A stretch of 64,000 nucleotides of DNA from Desulfovibrio subterraneus. Lineage in GTDB: Bacteria; Desulfobacterota; Desulfovibrionia; Desulfovibrionales; Desulfovibrionaceae. The stretch lies in NCBI RefSeq assembly GCF_013340285.1, contig NZ_BLVO01000013.1, positions 479,574 through 543,573 on the forward strand, given 5' to 3'. Position numbers and translations under genes: made by a program. This document shows, one piece after another, positions 25,155 to 33,695 of this stretch. The notes under the pieces are model-generated. The model was not told the origin of the DNA and did no database searches. It worked only from the letters and a program-made list of their open reading frames with translations. Position 1 is the stretch's first letter, and every line of letters begins with the position of its first letter.

Positions 25155-25637
25155 ATGAAGATAATGAAAGCGCTTGAGAAAATAGCAACAGCAGTTGCCT
25201 TTGCAGAAGCTGGAGAATGGGACTCTGCGCTGGATATCATGCACTCGGACAAGACCTCTAAAAAGATCCTCATCGCCTACGAAGGTGAACCGGATAACAG
25301 GCGCATCATCGAATACGCCATTGGAATTGCGGAACGTGTGAAGTGCGACATGCTGTTCTCATATGTAGCAACAAAGAAGAAGGCTGAGAGCCTGACTCAG
25401 GAATACATTGAGATGGTGAACAAAACTTTCAATGAGGCATTTGAAAGAGAAGTTGAAGCTCTTCAGATGAACGGAAAGAACATCAATTTTCAGCATGTTG
25501 TGGTTTCCAGCGAGTTTTACGAGGCAGTCAATTCGATTTGCAGAGAAGTGAAGAAGATAGAGTTTGTCATACTTGGTTGCAGCGAAAGAAATGCTGCCAG
25601 GTTGCGGCTCAATGTTCCCTACTTCTTCTTCAAATAA
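25155..25637 (+). CDS. Usp-like protein with N-terminal AVAFAE module
   Basis: 160 residues. A 25-residue leader, KALEKIATAVAFAEAGEWDS and on, is shared with the 55-aa protein at 25711 (KTLENVFAAVAFAEKGDFET). After it comes a domain with a universal-stress-type pattern: KKILIAYEGEPDNRRIIEYA, a beta strand MLFSYVA, and EFVILGCS near the end; the usual G-2x-G-9x-G nucleotide loop is not obvious (CSERNAARLRLNVPYFF), so ATP binding is doubtful. First gene of the sigma54 operon. Soluble. Role inferred as stress or redox signalling only from the family. Confidence 0.8.
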   Translation: MKIMKALEKIATAVAFAEAGEWDSALDIMHSDKTSKKILIAYEGEPDNRRIIEYAIGIAERVKCDMLFSYVATKKKAESLTQEYIEMVNKTFNEAFEREVEALQMNGKNINFQHVVVSSEFYEAVNSICREVKKIEFVILGCSERNAARLRLNVPYFFFK

Positions 25638-25710
25638 AGCAGACGATGCGCGTAGCAGAGTCTGCGGATGAACGGGTGCAAATCATACGCTTTAACAGAA
25701 GGAGGGCGTC

Positions 25711-25878
25711 ATGAGTCTGTTCAAAACTTTGGAAAACGTGTTCGCGGCTGTTGCCTTTGCAGAAAAGGGCGATTTTGAAACGGCTATCTTCATTGCCAGT
25801 GGCAAGACGGCAAAGGAAGAGCGGGTGAAGGCCCAGCCGAAGAAGCAGGCAGACAAGAGAGCCCGCCTGCGCGCCTGA
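25711..25878 (+). CDS. 55-aa protein with AVAFAE module
   Basis: Small protein with a textbook AAGGAGG ribosome site before the ATG. Residues 5-29 match the leader of the preceding gene product at more than half of positions (K-LE---AVAFAE-G). The rest is a Lys/Arg-rich tail (ASGKTAKEERVKAQPKKQ, then ADKRARLRA). It looks like a free-standing copy of the module, and could compete with or pair with the Usp-like protein. No known family recognised. Confidence 0.8.
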   Translation: MSLFKTLENVFAAVAFAEKGDFETAIFIASGKTAKEERVKAQPKKQADKRARLRA

Positions 25879-25929
25879 TGAACTGGTTGCAGCACATGTA
25901 GACGGAGCAAAGCACAAGGAGGAGTTGTG

Positions 25930-26241
25930 ATGACCACTGTTCAGGAAAGAAAGAAAAAGGCGAAAGGGCAGGCGCTGATTTTCGGTGCCATGAGTGCAGC
26001 ACTGTATGCGGGTGCCTTTGTATACGCAGATTCCATGGTGACCCTGTTCGCCAAGGGCGGGTTGTACACTGCACTGCCTATCGCCACGGTGTTTCTGTTC
26101 TCGTACGTGCACGGCAATTTCACGGGCTATGTGTGGACAGCCCTTGGAATCGAGGCTTCTGCCAAGGCCGGACGTGCTGCAGAAAAGGCCGGTGCAGCAA
26201 AGCGCACCGATTCCCGTAACCGTGCGACCATGACCGCGTAA
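25930..26241 (+). CDS. small membrane protein, 103 aa
   Basis: Start ATG 25930 after AAGGAGGAG. A basic N-terminus (QERKKKAKGQ), two membrane helices (about 17-35 and 45-65) and an Ala/Lys/Arg-rich cytoplasmic tail. The gene immediately precedes the TauE/SafE permease and is probably an accessory of it. No named family recognised. Confidence 0.75.
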   Translation: MTTVQERKKKAKGQALIFGAMSAALYAGAFVYADSMVTLFAKGGLYTALPIATVFLFSYVHGNFTGYVWTALGIEASAKAGRAAEKAGAAKRTDSRNRATMTA

Positions 26242-26268
26242 CCCGACAGGATAGTCAGGAGAATTCCC

Positions 26269-27339
26269 ATGCATGATATGTTAGCTGAAAACCTGCGCTT
26301 CGTTGACCTTACGCTGGTCGGCGTCCTGTTCCTGTTCTTTGTCGGCTTTGTCGGCGGTCTTGTCAGCGGCTTTATCGGGTCCGGCGGCGCATTTGTTCTT
26401 ACTCCCGGCATGATGAGCCTTGGTGTTCCCGGCCCCGTGGCCGTAGCCAGCAACATGTGTCACAAGTTTCCCAAGGCCCTTGTCGGCGCCATAAAGCGCT
26501 ACAAGTACGGTCAGGTGGACATCAAGATGGGGCTTATCATCGGTGTGTCCGCTGAAATTGGCGTGCAGATCGGCATTCAGGTTCAGAAGTTCATTCTTGA
26601 GCAGTGGGGCCAGGCCGGTTCCAACCTGTATGTATCCTTCGCCTTCGTATTCGTTCTGGTAACTGTGGGCAGCTTCGTTCTGAAGGATGCGCTCCAGACC
26701 AAGCGTTCCGGCGGTGAAGAGCACGTTACCATGCTTGCCAAGCGCCTGCAGTCCATTGAGCTGTGGCCCATGATGAACTTTCAGACCAGCAAGATCCGCA
26801 TTTCTTTCTGGTTCACCGCACCCGTAGGCCTTGCCGCAGGGCTGCTGGCAGCAACCATCGCTGTCGGCGGTTTTGCAGGTGTTCCCGGCATGATCTACAT
26901 CATCGGCCTTTCCAGCCTCATGGCCTCTGCAACCGAACTGGTTGTGGCGTTTGTCATGGGTCTGGGCGGCACCATGGTGTGGGCTTTCTACGGCATGGTG
27001 GACATCCGCCTTACCCTGATTATTCTGGCTGGTTCCCTGTTCGGCGTGCAGCTTGGCGCCATTGGTACCACCTATGTGAAGGACTATGCCATCAAGTTCG
27101 TTATGGCCACCATCATGCTGATTGTTGCTTTCAGCCGTGGCCTTGCCATTCCCAAGTATCTGAACCAGCTTGAAGTCATCAACTGGGATGCCGACCTCAT
27201 CAGCATCATGAGCAAGGTGAGCTTCGGTCTCATGTGCTTTGCACTGCTTGTGGGCGCGTTCATTATCCTCAAGGCCATGATCCTGGGCCGTCGCGCTGAA
27301 CGGCAGCTTGAAATGGAAGGAACGGTCACCCACGCGTAA
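26269..27339 (+). CDS. TauE/SafE-family permease
   Basis: 356 residues with about eight membrane helices. The family's tandem halves are visible: GFVGGLVSGFIGSGGAFVLTP near the N-terminus and GLLAATIAVGGFAGVPGMIYIIG in the second half, both with the Gly-rich turn followed by P. Members export sulfite, sulfoacetate or related anions. In a sulfate reducer an oxyanion of sulfur is a likely substrate, but nothing in the sequence fixes it. A central cytoplasmic loop of about 60 residues separates the halves. GGAG site before the ATG; flanked by the small membrane protein and the Usp gene. Confidence 0.88.
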   Translation: MHDMLAENLRFVDLTLVGVLFLFFVGFVGGLVSGFIGSGGAFVLTPGMMSLGVPGPVAVASNMCHKFPKALVGAIKRYKYGQVDIKMGLIIGVSAEIGVQIGIQVQKFILEQWGQAGSNLYVSFAFVFVLVTVGSFVLKDALQTKRSGGEEHVTMLAKRLQSIELWPMMNFQTSKIRISFWFTAPVGLAAGLLAATIAVGGFAGVPGMIYIIGLSSLMASATELVVAFVMGLGGTMVWAFYGMVDIRLTLIILAGSLFGVQLGAIGTTYVKDYAIKFVMATIMLIVAFSRGLAIPKYLNQLEVINWDADLISIMSKVSFGLMCFALLVGAFIILKAMILGRRAERQLEMEGTVTHA

Positions 27340-27378
27340 GCGGGTGTTGAACATCGGCAGGGAAGGTGGGAGGAGCGT

Positions 27379-28233
27379 ATGTACAAGAAGGTACTCGTAG
27401 CATTCGACGGAACCGACTCGGCGACCAACGTGCTGGAACAGGCACTGGTTCTGGCCCGTTCGGAAAATGCTGCCGTCGATATCGTGACCGTCATCCCCGG
27501 CTACCAGGGAGACCTCAGACTGCTGGGTAACTCCCGTGTGCTCACCGAAATGCATAGCCACTACCAGACCTGTCTCGATTCCGCTATCAAACTGGCTCTG
27601 GCCCGCAATGTGCGGGCCAGAGCCCATCTTCGCACCGGCGAACCGCCGGAAGAGATTCTTCGCACAGCCGAAGAAGTGGGGGCTGATCTTGTCGTCATAG
27701 GCAAGCGTGCCCGTTTTCTGTTGGATTCCATGCCCGTGGGGCTGGTTGCTGACGATGTCGTCCGCCAGAGCGATGTGGATGTGCTTATCATCGCCGGTGA
27801 CAAAAAGTTGGGCCTGGAGCGCATTTTTCTTGCCTACGACGGAACGGAAGGCGCAGACATTGCCGCCCGTCAGGCAAGTGCACTTGCCGCCAGATACGGT
27901 GCTGTCCTGTACATAGGCATGACCTATGAAATGGACATGGAAGCCTTCAGCCTTGCTCCTGAACTGGAAGAGGCGCTGCACCGCAAGGCTCGTTCTGCCA
28001 TTGACGCTGCTGTGGAGCTGGCACGCAAGGCGGATGTGAAGCAGGTAGAGCCTGTTATCCGTCATGGCAACCCTTCCTATAAGACCCTTATTGAAGAAGC
28101 CGCCGCGCGTAAGGCGGGACTGCTTGTGGCCGGAGCCAGCGGAAGGGGCAGCCTTTCCCGTGTGCTGCTGGGCAGTGTGACGAGAAGGATGATTTCCATG
28201 AGCACCTGTCCGTTGCTGATAGTAAAGGAGTAG
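27379..28233 (+). CDS. tandem universal stress protein (two Usp domains)
   Basis: 284 residues made of two UspA domains: 1-140 (KKVLVAFDGTDSATN, LVVIGKRARF) and 146-284 (ERIFLAYDGTEGADIA, LLVAGASGRGSLSRVLLGSVTRRMI). Only the second has the full G-2x-G-9x-G(S/T) nucleotide-binding loop, so it probably binds ATP while the first is regulatory. Cytoplasmic. Located after the TauE/SafE permease and six bases before the next gene in the sigma54 operon. Confidence 0.9.
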   Translation: MYKKVLVAFDGTDSATNVLEQALVLARSENAAVDIVTVIPGYQGDLRLLGNSRVLTEMHSHYQTCLDSAIKLALARNVRARAHLRTGEPPEEILRTAEEVGADLVVIGKRARFLLDSMPVGLVADDVVRQSDVDVLIIAGDKKLGLERIFLAYDGTEGADIAARQASALAARYGAVLYIGMTYEMDMEAFSLAPELEEALHRKARSAIDAAVELARKADVKQVEPVIRHGNPSYKTLIEEAAARKAGLLVAGASGRGSLSRVLLGSVTRRMISMSTCPLLIVKE

Positions 28234-28238
28234 CTGAT

Positions 28239-28673
28239 ATGAACACCGCGAATCAGGAACCGGAAGCTGCAACGATGCAGCAGTCCATGCCTGTCACCAC
28301 AGAAGCGGCCGAGCTGGATGCGAATATGGCAGCACCCCGCAATTCTGCTGACCTGTCTGCAGAACAGAGCGCAGAGCCGGCCGAAGAAGAGTTTGCGGTG
28401 ATCTACCGGTACCTCGAAACGGAATCCGGCAAGGAAATTGCCGCGGAATCCGTGGTATGGGATGAGCCCGAACTGAGCGAAGGGGCCGTGGTGCACGCGG
28501 TGTCGGCTGAAGGTGCCAAGCAGCATTACACCGTAGACAGCATGAGCGGCGAGGAAACCGTCACTGTGTATCTGAAGAAGGCCCGCAACACGCTCTGGCG
28601 TCTGGTGCTTCTCGGGGTGCTCCTTACAGCCTGCTGGTTTGCCATCGACTTTATCGTCGGAAAGATATTTTAG
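28239..28673 (+). CDS. C-terminally membrane-anchored protein, unknown
   Basis: 144 residues: an acidic, Ala/Glu/Thr-rich, probably disordered N-terminus (1-50), a short beta-rich domain (EFAVIYRYLETESGKEIAAE to VTVYLKK) and a single membrane helix near the C-terminus (LWRLVLLGVLLTACWFAIDF). Such tail-anchored topology would leave the domain in the cytoplasm. Last gene of the sigma54 operon, followed by a terminator. No family recognised. Confidence 0.75.
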   Translation: MNTANQEPEAATMQQSMPVTTEAAELDANMAAPRNSADLSAEQSAEPAEEEFAVIYRYLETESGKEIAAESVVWDEPELSEGAVVHAVSAEGAKQHYTVDSMSGEETVTVYLKKARNTLWRLVLLGVLLTACWFAIDFIVGKIF

Positions 28674-28740
28674 CGATTCCCGCACATACTGCGTTTCTTG
28701 CAGCGCCGGCGGGGTTTGACCTCCTTCGCCGGCGACCCGG

Positions 28741-28770
28741 AAAGCCCTTCAATCAGCGGAAGGGCTTTTT
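28741..28770 (+). terminator. terminator of the sigma54/Usp operon
   Basis: AAAGCCCTTC and GAAGGGCTTTTT stem with T run. Confidence 0.85.
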
Positions 28771-28854
28771 CGTTTCTACGCTCAAGCGAAAGAGGGAGTG
28801 TCACTATTGAGTATGCAACGTGGCAACGTGGTTGTGTGCCGATACGGTATGCAG

Positions 28855-28887
28855 AAAAGGCCGGACAGCATGTACTGTCCGGCCTTG
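28855..28887 (-). terminator. terminator of the convergent PerM-type gene
   Basis: AAGGCCGGACAGTACATGCTGTCCGGCCTTTT on the minus strand; sequence is very like the terminator after aor. Confidence 0.8.
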
Positions 28888-28909
28888 TTCGTATAAGCGG
28901 TGATTGGTC

Positions 28910-30109
28910 CTATTTCTTGGTGGGGAGTGGGGGCTTTTCGCCCAGCACATCGGCAAATTCCTCACCGTAAATAGTGAGCATGACCATGAAGAAGCTGAGA
29001 ATGAGCGGGCCGTAGAGAATGCCAAGAATGCCGAATGCCTTGATGCCGCCGAGAATGGACATGAAGATGAAAAATACTGAGACGCGTGCGCTGTCCTTCA
29101 TGAAATAGGGCCGCAGAAAACTGTCTATGGCCGCAACGGGCAGGGCGCACCACAGCAGCAGAAAGAGTGCGCTTTGCCATTCGTCCACGATAAGCAGGTA
29201 GAGGCTGGCGGGTATCCACACAAGGCCGGTGCCCACAACGGGAATAAGGGAGCAGAAGCCCATGACGGTACCCCAGAACAGGGCGGGAATGCCCACCATG
29301 GCAAGGCCGAATCCGCCTACAATACCCTGCAGCACTGCAACGAGCAGGCCCCCTACCAGAACCGAGCGGGAAACCTGACGCAGCGTGTTGATAATGTTGT
29401 CTTCCTGTTCCTCGCGCATGGGGCAGAGGTATTTCACTGCGGCCAGCATCTTTTTGCCGTCCTTAAGCAGGAAAAAGACCATCAGCAACATGAGCAGGAA
29501 GTGGAAGAAAAAGGTCACCGTATCACCAAGGGCGCTGGTGGCGAAGGATATGACTGCCTGCCCCGCAGACTTGGAAAACAGGGTGACGTTGTGTTTGATA
29601 TCCAGTTCAAGCGGGTCGATGAACGGCAGCTTCTGTTGCAGCCACTGCATGGCAGACAGTATGCCGCTTTGGTTCGTCAGCTGATCAAAGTCGGTTATCC
29701 GTATCCAGTCGTTCACGGCGCGGATGCTGTCTACAGCCTGCGGAATGAGGCCGGAGAGGAACACCGTGACCGGCAGGGCGAAGCAGACTACCAGAATGCC
29801 GATGACAGAACCGGAGGCCAGCATGTCCCTGTTGCCGACTCTTGCGAGAATGCGGTTGTAGAGGGGCGAGAAACTGGCAGCTATGACAATGGAGATGATG
29901 CCCGTATGCATGAACGGCCTGATGACGCCGTACATGAGATACAGGGAGAGAAGTACCAGAACTATCAGGAAGTAACCGTATAATCCCTGTCGCGAGAAAG
30001 TACGTGAGAACTGGGCAAGGGGACCTGCCAGTTCCTCCTGTTCCTGCAGTTCCTGTTGTGCCTGCTTTTCGCAGTCGCTGTCGTTCGGGGAATGCGTGTT
30101 TTCGGTCAT
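28910..30109 (-). CDS. AI-2E/PerM-family membrane transporter
   Basis: 399 residues, about seven or eight membrane helices. Typical features: an N-terminal pair of helices, a long amphipathic middle region (about 150-220), and the GLLVAVLQGIVGGFGLAMVGIPALFWGTVMG and IPVVGTGLVWIPASLYLL segments, then SILGGIKAFGILGILYGPLIL near the end. The family includes proteins that move autoinducer-2, Na+/H+ or peptides; the substrate here is unknown. The N-terminus is Glu/Gln-rich and cytoplasmic. Upstream on the same strand is a 60-aa gene. Confidence 0.88.
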   Translation of the reverse strand: MTENTHSPNDSDCEKQAQQELQEQEELAGPLAQFSRTFSRQGLYGYFLIVLVLLSLYLMYGVIRPFMHTGIISIVIAASFSPLYNRILARVGNRDMLASGSVIGILVVCFALPVTVFLSGLIPQAVDSIRAVNDWIRITDFDQLTNQSGILSAMQWLQQKLPFIDPLELDIKHNVTLFSKSAGQAVISFATSALGDTVTFFFHFLLMLLMVFFLLKDGKKMLAAVKYLCPMREEQEDNIINTLRQVSRSVLVGGLLVAVLQGIVGGFGLAMVGIPALFWGTVMGFCSLIPVVGTGLVWIPASLYLLIVDEWQSALFLLLWCALPVAAIDSFLRPYFMKDSARVSVFFIFMSILGGIKAFGILGILYGPLILSFFMVMLTIYGEEFADVLGEKPPLPTKK

Positions 30110-30130
30110 GGTCGGATGGCGTCCGTGGGG

Positions 30131-30313
30131 CTACATGGCTCCGGCAGGTTTGCCAGCAAGACCGCAGTAGCCGGGGTCGGTTTCGTCTTTGCGTTGAGGG
30201 TTCTTGAAACGCCACATCATGCAGGCTTCTCCCTGACAGAATTTCATCTTGTCGTCGGAAGTCTTGAGCAGCGGGCACGTTTTAAATCGGGCTTCCTTTT
30301 CGGGCAACAACAT
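30131..30313 (-). CDS. small cysteine-containing protein, 60 aa
   Basis: The start is the ATG at 30313 because AGGAGG lies seven bases before it; a GTG at 30319 overlaps that site. Cys occur in KTCPLLKTSDD, KFCQGEACMMWRF and GYCGLAGK, four in all, a spacing that suits a small zinc or Fe-S binding knuckle. It lies 21 bases upstream of the PerM-type gene, probably in one transcript. No family name known to me. Confidence 0.72.
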   Translation of the reverse strand: MLLPEKEARFKTCPLLKTSDDKMKFCQGEACMMWRFKNPQRKDETDPGYCGLAGKPAGAM

Positions 30314-30521
30314 TTCCACCTCCTTTCACTTTCGTTTTCAGGGGAGCAGGGGCTTTGTTTCCATGTTTGTTGCATCCCGGTTTCTTGTGCGGCGTTCTTC
30401 CGCATTCCGGGAGGAGGAAACAGCTGGAGCAGGTTCAGTGCAAAATACTACGCCAAACGGTGTGCCTTTGCACCAGATTTCGCTTTTGGCCTTCCGAGCC
30501 GGAAAAATATTATTTTTCCCC

Positions 30522-30548
30522 TAAAGGAATTGGCACAGAGCCCGATAA
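30522..30548 (+). promoter_or_regulatory. sigma28 (FliA) flagellar-type promoter
   Basis: TAAAGGAA-N11-CCCGATAA, against the sigma28 consensus TAAAGTTT-N11-GCCGATAA: correct spacing and nearly all key bases. About 46 bases before the ATG of the 67-aa gene. A GGAAAAA/TTTTTCC inverted repeat lies just upstream. Confidence 0.7.
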
Positions 30549-30594
30549 GCAGGTTGAACAGGGAAATAATAATCTCTGAACAGGAGGGGATACT

Positions 30595-30798
30595 ATGGAA
30601 CTTGATGCGCTTAAAGGTGGTGCGGAAGGCGCCGCCAATGTGCTGGAGATGCAGCGTATGGCCCAGACGGAAAACCGCATGGGCCCGCAGGATCAGAACA
30701 GACTTGCACACCGTGAACAGCAAGGGGAGGGCGCTGCCCGTCCTCAGAGCGGTGTTGCCATTCAGGGGCTGGGCGAAAACCTGAACCTGATGGTTTAG
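30595..30798 (+). CDS. small hydrophilic protein under a sigma28-type promoter, 67 aa
   Basis: Strong ribosome site (AGGAGGGG) and a terminator directly after, so a complete one-gene unit. The sequence is Gln/Glu/Gly-rich (ENRMGPQDQNRLAHREQQGE) with no hydrophobic segment except the last residues (LNLMV), and is probably helical at the N-terminus. The promoter suggests a late flagellar or motility role, which is inference; I do not recognise the family. Confidence 0.75.
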   Translation: MELDALKGGAEGAANVLEMQRMAQTENRMGPQDQNRLAHREQQGEGAARPQSGVAIQGLGENLNLMV

Positions 30799-30823
30799 CC
30801 TGCCTTGCCACATCCCGTTGCAG

Positions 30824-30856
30824 AAAGCGGAGCCTTAAGGCTCCGCTTTGTTTTTG
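30824..30856 (+). terminator. rho-independent terminator
   Basis: AAAGCGGAGCC-TTAA-GGCTCCGCTTT and T-rich tail. Confidence 0.85.
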
Positions 30857-31008
30857 GTCTGTGCCTGTTCTGTCTGCGCTGTGCTATGGGCTGGTTGCAA
30901 TTCGTTCAGGACCGAGCGAAGTGCAGCTCGTTGTACCCGTCGGCGCCCATCTCGTCCGGGGGGCGCAACTGGCATGTGATGCAAACCCGTTATCTGCTGC
31001 GCCCAGGC

Positions 31009-31056
31009 CAGCTATCTGACCAGCTATCTGGTCAGCTATTTGTCCAGCTATCTGTC
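31009..31056. repeat. four 12-bp tandem repeats over a stop codon
   Basis: Copies of CAGCTATCTGNC/T at 31009, 31021, 31033 and 31045, with one or two differences each. The last copy contains the TAG stop of the minus-strand gene at 31048, so every copy puts a TAG in the same register: duplication created a run of back-up stops rather than lengthening the protein. Confidence 0.75.
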
Positions 31057-32085
31057 CAGCAGCGAAAGGGTGCGCATGACATCAGTCATGTCCGCAGGAT
31101 CAACCGTGCCGTAGTCGGCTTCCCGCATATCTTCATCAAATCCGGCAGGTCTGCCGAACACGGCAAGGCTGACGCGCTCCATGATACGAATCTGCTCACG
31201 GGCGTCATCTTCGTGCACAAAGGGAGCCTGCGCGCCCTGCATCATGATAAGGTCCATGGAGTAGCGCTGCAGGCGTTCCGTGAATTCCTGCGACTGCCGC
31301 AGTGCCTTGTTCAGGCGCTGGTGGCGCTTGTGCAGATGGTGCCACGGGTCAGCCTCGCGGTCGGTACTGCCTGCCCTGTCCGCTTCCGCTGATGATCCGC
31401 CTTGTTGCGGTTGGAACACGATATTCTTCGGCAGCGAAGAAAGAAAATGCAGCCAGAAAGCCAGCGTGGGGGTATAGGCGGGGTCACCCGACGGGTAGTG
31501 TTCAAGAAAGGCCAGCAGCAGTGATTCGAATGCGCTTTCAAACCGAAGATGTGCGGCCTTGATGCTGCAGCGTATGCCGGTTGCCGTTTGCGAAGGGTGG
31601 AGCCGTGCTATGCACAGCCTGACCTGTTCGGACAGGGCAACATCCAGATGCAGCCTGCGCACGGTATCCCGCCATATGTAGTCGGGGATGTCGAATTGTA
31701 TGGGGGCTCCCTCCGGCATGTGGAGCAGGCATGGCGGCGCAGCCTGTTCAAGCAGGGTCGTCAGCCGGTTTATTTCTTCGTCAGGGAACGTATTCGGAAA
31801 ATGTGAAAGCGCAGGCCCGGAGGCCTGCGCATGCATGGATACATTTTCACCGGGATGCAGAATGCCGTCCAGTTCGTACAGAAGCGGCGCATCTGGAAAG
31901 AGCAGGAATTCGGCAAAGGTTTCGAAATCGGGGTGTTCCGGCGAGAGCACTTCCCGCAGGATGTCTGCATCGTGTCCGCCGAGCACTGTGTCCGCGTAGC
32001 GGCGCACATCGTCCGAGAGGCTGCGACCGTTTTCGAGCCATGTAATTATGGCGTCGAATATGGCCTGCGTGGAGGGATGCGGCAT
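31048..32085 (-). CDS. hypothetical protein, 345 aa
   Basis: A soluble, mostly helical protein starting MPHPSTQAIFDAIITWLENG. A hydrophobic C-terminal half, LESLLLAFLEHYPSG and FWLHFLSSLP, is followed by a basic coiled segment rich in His/Arg (HHLHKRHQRLNKALRQSQEF). No catalytic motif seen. It follows mazG with a one-base gap and so belongs to the cvpA-mazG transcript. Family not recognised. Confidence 0.75.
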   Translation of the reverse strand: MPHPSTQAIFDAIITWLENGRSLSDDVRRYADTVLGGHDADILREVLSPEHPDFETFAEFLLFPDAPLLYELDGILHPGENVSMHAQASGPALSHFPNTFPDEEINRLTTLLEQAAPPCLLHMPEGAPIQFDIPDYIWRDTVRRLHLDVALSEQVRLCIARLHPSQTATGIRCSIKAAHLRFESAFESLLLAFLEHYPSGDPAYTPTLAFWLHFLSSLPKNIVFQPQQGGSSAEADRAGSTDREADPWHHLHKRHQRLNKALRQSQEFTERLQRYSMDLIMMQGAQAPFVHEDDAREQIRIMERVSLAVFGRPAGFDEDMREADYGTVDPADMTDVMRTLSLLDR

Positions 32086-32086
32086 G

Positions 32087-32881
32087 TTACGCCCCCTTCT
32101 TCACCTCGTCCCACAGCGCGTCCATCTCGGAGAAGGAAAGGTCGGCAAAGACCTTGCCGCGGCTGCGGGCCAGAGCTTCCATCCGCTCGAACCGGTCGAG
32201 GAACTTGATATTGGTGTTGTTCAGGGCGGCGTTGGCCTTGAGTCCCTTGCGGCGTCCGAGTTCCACCATGGTGAAGAGCACGTCGCCGAATTCGCGTTCC
32301 TGCGCGTCCTTGTCATCCGTTGCGCATGCGGCGTTAAATTCCTGCCATTCTGATTCCAGTTGTCTGTCCACGGCGGCATCGTCCGGCCAGGTAAAGCCTA
32401 TGCGCGCGGCCTTGGAATTCAGGCGGTAGGCCTTGAGCAGCGGGGGCAGGCCCTTGGGCAGGCTGTCGAATGCACCCTTGGGCTTGTCTTCTTCGCCTTC
32501 CTTCTTTTCGCTGCGCTTGATGCGTTCCCAGTTCGCCCATACATCGGCAATGCTGTTCACGCTGGCATCATCAAAAACGTGGGGATGGCGGCGGATCATC
32601 TTTGCGGCGCTTTCCTGCATGGAATCCGCAAGGGAGAATCCCTTGCATTCATACAGGCGGCTTATGAAGAGGATGAGAAACATCACGTCGCCGAGCTCTT
32701 CACGCACATCCACTATCTTTCCGCTGCGGATGGCGTCGACGAGTTCAAAAGTTTCTTCAAGCAGGTAGTCGCACAGGCTTTCCGGCGTCTGCTCCTTGTC
32801 CCACGGGCATCCGTCGGGGCCGAGCAGTTTTTCTATCACGTCTTTGAGGGCGGTGGTGGCTTCCGATATGGGGCTGGTCAT
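32087..32881 (-). CDS. mazG: nucleoside triphosphate pyrophosphohydrolase MazG
   Basis: 264 residues with the two MazG domains of the long form. The first has EETFELVDAI with REELGDVMFLILF (metal-binding ExxE and ExxD), the second EWQEFNAA with EREFGDVLFTMVELGRR. It hydrolyses NTPs or dNTPs to the monophosphate and pyrophosphate, limiting mutagenic nucleotides and alarmone levels. Position between cvpA and the 345-aa gene suggests one transcript from cvpA. Confidence 0.93.
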   Translation of the reverse strand: MTSPISEATTALKDVIEKLLGPDGCPWDKEQTPESLCDYLLEETFELVDAIRSGKIVDVREELGDVMFLILFISRLYECKGFSLADSMQESAAKMIRRHPHVFDDASVNSIADVWANWERIKRSEKKEGEEDKPKGAFDSLPKGLPPLLKAYRLNSKAARIGFTWPDDAAVDRQLESEWQEFNAACATDDKDAQEREFGDVLFTMVELGRRKGLKANAALNNTNIKFLDRFERMEALARSRGKVFADLSFSEMDALWDEVKKGA

Positions 32882-32948
32882 GACTGGCTATCCTTTGCGC
32901 GCATCGGAAACGGTGCACGGTTTGGGGGGATGAACGGAAAAAATGCGA

Positions 32949-33437
32949 CTAGAACGAGCGTTCCGGAATGTACTGTTGCAGATAGCTTGTGGCCTGTTGC
33001 AGATAGGGAACGGATTTGGAGTTGGTGACGAATTCCGCGTTGGGCAGAAAATACGTGATGCAGGCAAGCAGCACGCAGCAGATGAGCACACCCTTTAAAC
33101 CGCCCAGCAGCAGTCCTGCCAGATGGTCGAGCCATGCGGCGGGGGTGGAGCCGATGATGGTGTGAATCACCGCCGCCAGCAGAGAGGTGAGCAGTATCAC
33201 GCCGAGGAATACACCGGCGTAGGAGACAATACCTACCCAAGATTCATCCGTGATGACCTTGTTCACATAGGGCATTGCTTCCGTGTAATACCTGTTTGCC
33301 AGCAGAAAACCGCCCACAACGCCTATAATGGCGCCAAGTTCGGTCACGAGCCCGCGGAACAGGCCTCGTATGAGGAAAAAGCCCACGATGACTACAAAGA
33401 TTATATCGAGTGAGTTCAAGTTTGTTATGTCCGTCAC
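32949..33437 (-). CDS. cvpA: CvpA-family inner-membrane protein
   Basis: 162 residues, four membrane helices. The family pattern is clear: NSLDIIFVVIVGFFLIRGLFRGLVTELGAIIGVVGGFLLA at the N-terminus and LDHLAGLLLGGLKGVLICCVLLACI in the second half. It is linked in other bacteria to colicin V production and envelope stress. First gene of the minus-strand cvpA-mazG unit, divergent from the HDOD gene. Confidence 0.88.
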   Translation of the reverse strand: MTDITNLNSLDIIFVVIVGFFLIRGLFRGLVTELGAIIGVVGGFLLANRYYTEAMPYVNKVITDESWVGIVSYAGVFLGVILLTSLLAAVIHTIIGSTPAAWLDHLAGLLLGGLKGVLICCVLLACITYFLPNAEFVTNSKSVPYLQQATSYLQQYIPERSF

Positions 33438-33695
33438 GATATGCTCTCAAAAGGGTTGTCGTTTTCAGGACGCGGAATCAGGCCCCGGCAACAGGACCTC
33501 TGCGGCCTCGGGCTGCACATGCATAGCAAAAGTGATCTGTCAGGGGAAGAGAAAGAGAATGGCGGCGGCATTTTCACGAATGAAGAAGCGCATTGCCAAG
33601 CCGGTTCATTGTGGCTAAATAATAGTGGCTGCGTATACGGTTGGCGGGCATGGTGGGGCAGGGGAAAGTTTGTATGAATTCAAGACCGGAGAACT

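Noticed and set aside
26281-28272. 663-codon minus-strand frame opposite the TauE/SafE and Usp genes
   Set aside because: Antisense shadow; His/Gly-rich, spans several real genes.
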